Part shown: positions 61,001 to 64,000 of the stretch, in pieces
How the letters are laid out: every line of letters starts with the position of its first letter
Position numbering within the stretch: position 1 is the first letter of the stretch
Assembly (NCBI RefSeq): GCF_022758295.1
Contig: NZ_JALDWJ010000001.1
Span: forward strand, 713,245-777,244
Reading direction: 5' to 3'
Length of the DNA: 64,000 nt
From: Lysobacter sp. CFH 32150
Lineage (GTDB): Bacteria; Pseudomonadota; Gammaproteobacteria; Xanthomonadales; Xanthomonadaceae
Notes under the pieces: model-generated
What the model was told of the DNA's origin: nothing
The model's input: the letters and a program-made list of their open reading frames with translations, nothing else
Databases searched by the model: none
Made by a program: the position numbers and the translations under genes

Positions 61001-64000
61001 CGATGGTGCACGTCAGGCTGGGCAGCAACGGATCCGTGACCGTCACCGGCGCCAACGTCACCGTGCCCGTGTTGGTCGCACTGAAGGTGTAGGTGATCGT
61101 GTCGCCCGCATCGCCGGTCACCAGATTGCCGTTCGTGTCGGCCACGCTCGCGCTCTTCGCCAGCGTCAGCGACGCCGTCGGCGCCGCCACCTCCGGCGTC
61201 GACACCGAGTCGCTATCTGACGGATCCGGGATCGTCCCGGGCGCATCGCCCGTCGCCGTCGCCGTATTCGTCACCCCGCCCACATCGCTTGTCTGAATGA
61301 CGTACGTGTTGTTCGTTGCCGCGCAGGACACGGTCGCACCCGGTGCCAAGGTGGCGATCGCGCACGTCAGGCTTGGCAGCAACGGATCCGTGATCGTGAC
61401 CGGCGACAACGTCACCGTGCCGGTGTTCTCCACGCTGAAGCTGTAGGTGATCGTGTCCCCGGCATCGCCGGTGACCAGATTGCCGTTCGTGTCGGCCACG
61501 GAAGCCGACTTCACCAGCGTCATCGACGCCGTCGGCGTGGCCGCGGTCGAGGTGGTGGCCGTATCGGTCGCGGTCGGGTCGGTCATCGTGCCCGGTGCAT
61601 CGCCGGTCGCGGTTGCCGTGTTCATCACGTTGCCCGCCGTCACATCGGCGGCCGTGATCACGTAGGTGTTGCTGGTTGCCGCACAACTGGCCGTCGCACC
61701 CGCCTCAAGACTGGCTATGGTGCACGCCAGGCTCGGCAGCAGCGGATCCGTGACCATCACCGGCGCCAACGTCACCGTGCCGGTGTTGGTCGCGCTGAAC
61801 GTGTAGGTGATCGTGTCGCCCGCATCGCCCGTGACCAGATTGCCGTTCGTATCGGTCACCGAGGCCGCCTTCGCCAGCGTCAGTGACGCCGTTGGCGTCG
61901 CTGAAGTCGAGGTGGTGGCCGTATCGGTCGCGGTCGGATCGGTGATCGTGCCCGGTGCATCGCCGGTCGCCGTCGCCGTGTTCACCACGCTGCCCACCGT
62001 GACATCCGCCGCGGTGATCACGTAGGTGTTGTTCGTTGCCGCACAGCTGGCCGTCGCACTCGGTGCCAGGCTGGCGATGGTGCACGTCAGGCTGGGCAGC
62101 AACGGATCCGTGACCATCACCGGCGCCAACGTCACCGTGCCGGTGTTGGTCGCATCGAACGTGTAGGTGATCGTGTCGCCCGCATCGCCGGTGACCAGAT
62201 TGCCGTTCGTGTCGGCCACCGAGGCCGACTTGTCGAGCGTCAGCGACGCCGTCGGCGTCGCGGCCGTCGAGGTGGTGGCCGTATCGGTCGCGGTTGGATC
62301 GGTGATCGTGCCCGGTGCATCGCCGGTCGCGGTCGCGGTGTTCACCACGTTGCCCGCCGTGACATCGGCCGCGGTGATCACGTAGGTGTTGTTGGTTGCT
62401 GCGCACGACGCGGTCGCCGCTGGTGCCAGACTGGCGATGGTGCACGTCAGGCTGGGCAGCAACGGATCCGTGACCGTCACCGGCGCCAACGTCACCGTGC
62501 CGGTGTTGGTCGCGCTGAACGTGTAGGTGATCGTGTCGCCCGCATCGCCGGTGACCAGATTGCCGTTCGTGTCGGCCACGGAGGCCGACTTCGCCAGCGT
62601 CAGTGACGCCGTTGGCGTCGCCGACGTCGGCGTAGTGGCCGTATCGGTCGCGGTCGGATCGACAATCGTGCCCGGCGCATCGCCGGTCGCCGTCGCCGTG
62701 TTCACCACGTCGCCCGCGGTGACATCCGCCGCGGTGATCACATACGTGTTGTTCGTTGCGGTGCAGGACGCGGTCGCGCCCGGCGCCAGCGACGCCAGCG
62801 TGCAGCCCAGCGTCGGCAGCAGCGGATCCGTGACCGTGACCGGCGCCAAGGTCACCGTGCCCGTATTCGTCGCACTGAACGTGTAGGTGATGGTGTCGCC
62901 CGCATCGCCCGTGACCAGATTGCCGTTCGTGTCCGCCACGGAAGCCGACTTCGCCAGCGTCAGCGACGCCGTCGGCGTTGCCGCCGTCGTCACCGTCGCG
63001 CTGTCGGTCGCGGTCGGATCGACGATCGTGCCCGGCGCGTCGCCGGTCGCGGTCGCCGTGTTCACCACGTTGCCGGCGGTCACATCGCTTGCGGTGATCG
63101 CGTAGGTATTGTTCGTCGCCGCGCAGGACGCGGTCGCACCGGGTGCCAACGACGCCAGCGTACAACCCAAGCTCGGCAGCAGCGGATCGGTGATCGTCAC
63201 CGGCGCCAACGTCACCGTGCCCGTGTTGGTCGCACTGAACGTGTAAGTGATCGTGTCGCCGGCATCGCCGGTGACCAGGTTGCCATTCGTGTCGGTTACC
63301 GCGGCGTTCTTCGCCAGCGTCAGCGATGCCGTCGGCGTCGCCGCCGTCGTCACCGTGGCGGTATCGGTCGCGGTTGGATCGGTCATCGTGCCCGGCGCGT
63401 CGCCGGTGGCCGTCGCCGTGTTCACGACATTGCCGGCAGTGACATCAGCCGCCGTGATCACGTAGGTGTTGTTGGTCACCGTGCAGGACGCGGTCGCACC
63501 GGGTGCCAGCGACGCCAGCGTGCAGCCCAGCGTCGGCAGCAGCGGATCCGTGACCGTGACCGGCGCCAAGGTCACCGTGCCCGTATTCGTCGCACTGAAC
63601 GTGTAGGTGATGGTGTCGCCCGCATCGCCCGTGACCAGATTGCCGTTCGTGTCCGCCACCGCGGCGTTCTTGGCCAGCGTCAGCGACGCCGTCGGCGTTG
63701 CCGCCGTCGTCACCGTCGCGCTGTCGGTCGCGGTCGGATCGACGATCGTGCCCGGCGCATCGCCGGTCGCGGTCGCGGTGTTCACCACACTGCCCGCCGT
63801 GACATCGGCCGCGGTGATCACGTAGGTGTTGTTGGTTGCTGCGCACGACGCGGTCGCGGCCGGTGCCAGACTAGCGATGGTGCACGTCAGGCTGGGCAGC
63901 AACGGATCCGTGACCGTCACCGGCGCCAACGTCACCGTGCCGGTGTTGGTCGCGCTGAACGTGTAGGTGATCGTGTCGCCCGCATCGCCGGTGACCAGAT
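58089..64000 (-). CDS. Giant DUF11-repeat protein with SdrD-like and two OmpA-like C-terminal domains (partial)
   Basis: About 1970 codons visible; the N-terminus, and any signal peptide, is beyond the right edge. From the edge to about 59740 it is a tandem array of 118-120-residue DUF11 (TIGR01451-type) units, e.g. KSASVADTNGNLVTGDAGDT and DPLLPSLTCTIASLAP. Next come one divergent DUF11 unit (to about 59415), another (to about 58990), an SdrD-B-like module (VFDDRDGDGSQDEGERGIPG, DAYGRYHLAGVPAGDW), a degenerate OmpA-like domain (ELGEVLFEAGSATVKPEYAP) and a fuller OmpA-like domain (RLGEVLFDTDKATIKPAYRD, GRADPRGANAYNVQLGLRRA) that should bind peptidoglycan. It is probably a cell-surface filament tethered at the wall. 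Its stop lies 10 nt before the barrel gene start. Confidence 0.88.
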   Translation of the reverse strand, partial: LVTGDAGDTITYTFSATNTGTVTLAPVTVTDPLLPSLTCTIASLAPAATASCAATNNTYVITAADVTAGSVVNTATATGDAPGTIVDPTATDSATVTTAATPTASLTLAKNAAVADTNGNLVTGDAGDTITYTFSATNTGTVTLAPVTVTDPLLPTLGCTLASLAPGATASCTVTNNTYVITAADVTAGNVVNTATATGDAPGTMTDPTATDTATVTTAATPTASLTLAKNAAVTDTNGNLVTGDAGDTITYTFSATNTGTVTLAPVTITDPLLPSLGCTLASLAPGATASCAATNNTYAITASDVTAGNVVNTATATGDAPGTIVDPTATDSATVTTAATPTASLTLAKSASVADTNGNLVTGDAGDTITYTFSATNTGTVTLAPVTVTDPLLPTLGCTLASLAPGATASCTATNNTYVITAADVTAGDVVNTATATGDAPGTIVDPTATDTATTPTSATPTASLTLAKSASVADTNGNLVTGDAGDTITYTFSATNTGTVTLAPVTVTDPLLPSLTCTIASLAPAATASCAATNNTYVITAADVTAGNVVNTATATGDAPGTITDPTATDTATTSTAATPTASLTLDKSASVADTNGNLVTGDAGDTITYTFDATNTGTVTLAPVMVTDPLLPSLTCTIASLAPSATASCAATNNTYVITAADVTVGSVVNTATATGDAPGTITDPTATDTATTSTSATPTASLTLAKAASVTDTNGNLVTGDAGDTITYTFSATNTGTVTLAPVMVTDPLLPSLACTIASLEAGATASCAATSNTYVITAADVTAGNVMNTATATGDAPGTMTDPTATDTATTSTAATPTASMTLVKSASVADTNGNLVTGDAGDTITYSFSVENTGTVTLSPVTITDPLLPSLTCAIATLAPGATVSCAATNNTYVIQTSDVGGVTNTATATGDAPGTIPDPSDSDSVSTPEVAAPTASLTLAKSASVADTNGNLVTGDAGDTITYTFSATNTGTVTLAPVTVTDPLLPSLTCTIASLAPAATASCAATNNTYVITAADVTAGNVVNTATATGDAPGTMTDPTATDTATVTTAATPTASLTLAKNAAVTDTNGNLVTGDAGDTITYTFSATNTGTVTLAPVTVTDPLLPSLSCTIASLAPSATASCTPANNTYVITAADVTAGNVVNTATATGDAPGTITDPTATDTATTSTAAAPTASLTLAKSASVADTNGNLVTGDAGDTITYTFSATNTGTVTLAPVTVTDPLLPTLGCTLVSLAPGATASCAATNNTYVITAADVTAGNVVNTATATGDAPGTIVDPSATDTATTSTAATPTASVVLTKSASVTDTNGNTVTGDAGDVITYTFSVENTGTVTLAPVTIADPLLPSLSCTLVSLAPGATASCTATGNTYTIQAGDVPAGVANTATATGDAPGTLADPSDSDTVTTPTAATPVVSLSVVKAVPTNADNDGSGSVTINDVLTYTITATNTGDIALTGVVVSDPQLTPSSIPCASLAPGATCVLTGIHTVVQADVDAGAIVNTATADSAQTSSTSSNTVTTSVVAVSAIDPTLLRLVKQAAQRDVKSGDLVRYTVTVENVGASAAANATLVDTPPAGFTYVDGSLLVDDDNDAGMLAGTSPLRISGIDIAVGGRATIVYYLRVGAGVGKGVHLNSVSAIGPSGDPISNVATAEVDMAGDPLLDDSLILGTVFDDRDGDGSQDEGERGIPGVRIASVEGLIMETDAYGRYHLAGVPAGDWSRGRNFILKVDAATLPPGSQFTTENPRVRRITPGIPVRFDFGVKLPEGEIGPGKSETNIELGEVLFEAGSATVKPEYAPLFATIVGKLREHDGGRVTITAQAEAESIAFARASAVHAELAKQLSPELAAKTQIDVSVGTQTVVSLDTAIRLGEVLFDTDKATIKPAYRDLIREIAATLNREGHGVIGVIGRADPRGANAYNVQLGLRRAKAVFEAIAAELTPEVRQKVRVDITDDPNAAVGVGDR
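59740..64000 (-). repeat. Tandem array of near-identical 354-360-bp coding repeats (about 12 units)
   Basis: The DTITYTF anchor recurs at 60013, 60373, 60733, 61093, 61447, 61807, 62167, 62527, 62887, 63247, 63607 and 63967. The period is 360 bp except one of 354 bp (61093-61447). Long stretches are identical between units, so the array is prone to recombination and copy-number change and to assembly collapse. It runs off the right edge, so total copy number is unknown. Confidence 0.97.

Noticed and set aside
59508..61220. Long plus-strand ORF rich in Arg and His (570 codons), and the recurring 72-codon plus-strand ORFs across the repeats
   Set aside because: They are antisense shadows of the DUF11 repeats with biased, repetitive composition and no start signals.
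59740..64000. CRISPR-like regular spacing of repeats
   Set aside because: The period is about 360 bp, the repeats are coding throughout in one frame, and there are no short spacers; it is a protein tandem repeat.

Overview
The window is high-GC DNA from a gammaproteobacterium, most likely Lysobacterales/Xanthomonadales (Lysobacteraceae or Rhodanobacteraceae). The reasons are the petABC-sspAB order, an Oar-like TonB receptor, a long Trm112-like protein beside nadC, the fimT-pilW-pilX-pilV minor-pilin cluster, and REP-like palindromes of the kind common in that group. Almost all of it is tightly packed chromosomal core sequence. There is no prophage, IS element, CRISPR array or rRNA. The only stretch over 300 bases without a conventional protein gene is 5190-5530, which holds tRNA-Val, a possible leader peptide and an intrinsic terminator.

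Layout. 1-5.3 kb (minus): translation operon thrS-infC-rpmI-rplT-pheS-pheT (pheT runs off the left edge), with tRNA-Val upstream. 5.5-7.6 kb: uvrB. 7.7-14.2 kb: a lone FimT/GspH pseudopilin, tRNA-Asn, then a minor-pilin operon with unusually large PilX- and PilV-like proteins and no pilY1, and a divergent pilE. 14.2-18.9 kb: ppnN and an Oar-type TonB-dependent receptor. 19-25.6 kb: marC, an SDR, grxD, sodB, purEK, Trm112-like, nadC, a double-FHA protein and DUF3301. 25.6-30.6 kb (minus): lytic transglycosylase, the cytochrome bc1 operon petABC, and sspAB. 30.7-36.4 kb: miaB, a GNAT, and a TetR-HlyD-ABC export operon. 36.5-44 kb: phoH-ybeY-(antisense DUF6496)-corC-DUF4105, then corA and cstA-ybdD. 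44-50.3 kb: a peptide-use group (S9 peptidase, OPT and POT transporters). 50.3-54.2 kb: dTDP-L-rhamnose genes rmlBACD behind ssb. 54.4-64 kb: a 1216-residue predicted outer-membrane barrel protein encoded just after a giant DUF11-repeat/OmpA protein whose N-terminus lies beyond the right edge.

How the genes work together. Operons are compact, often with 4-nt ATGA/GTGA overlaps (purE-purK, grxD-SDR-marC, sspA-sspB, tetR-hlyD-ATPase-permease, rmlB-A-C-D). The most unusual content is the 54-64 kb surface pair: about twelve near-identical 118-120-residue repeats, each with two cysteines, ending in two OmpA-like modules, translationally adjacent to a large barrel. Next are the enlarged minor pilins with Cys/His-rich motifs and no PilY1, and a possible Thr-leader attenuator in front of thrS. 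Start codons were chosen from Shine-Dalgarno spacing, overlap with the upstream gene and family N-termini; where that choice is uncertain it is stated.
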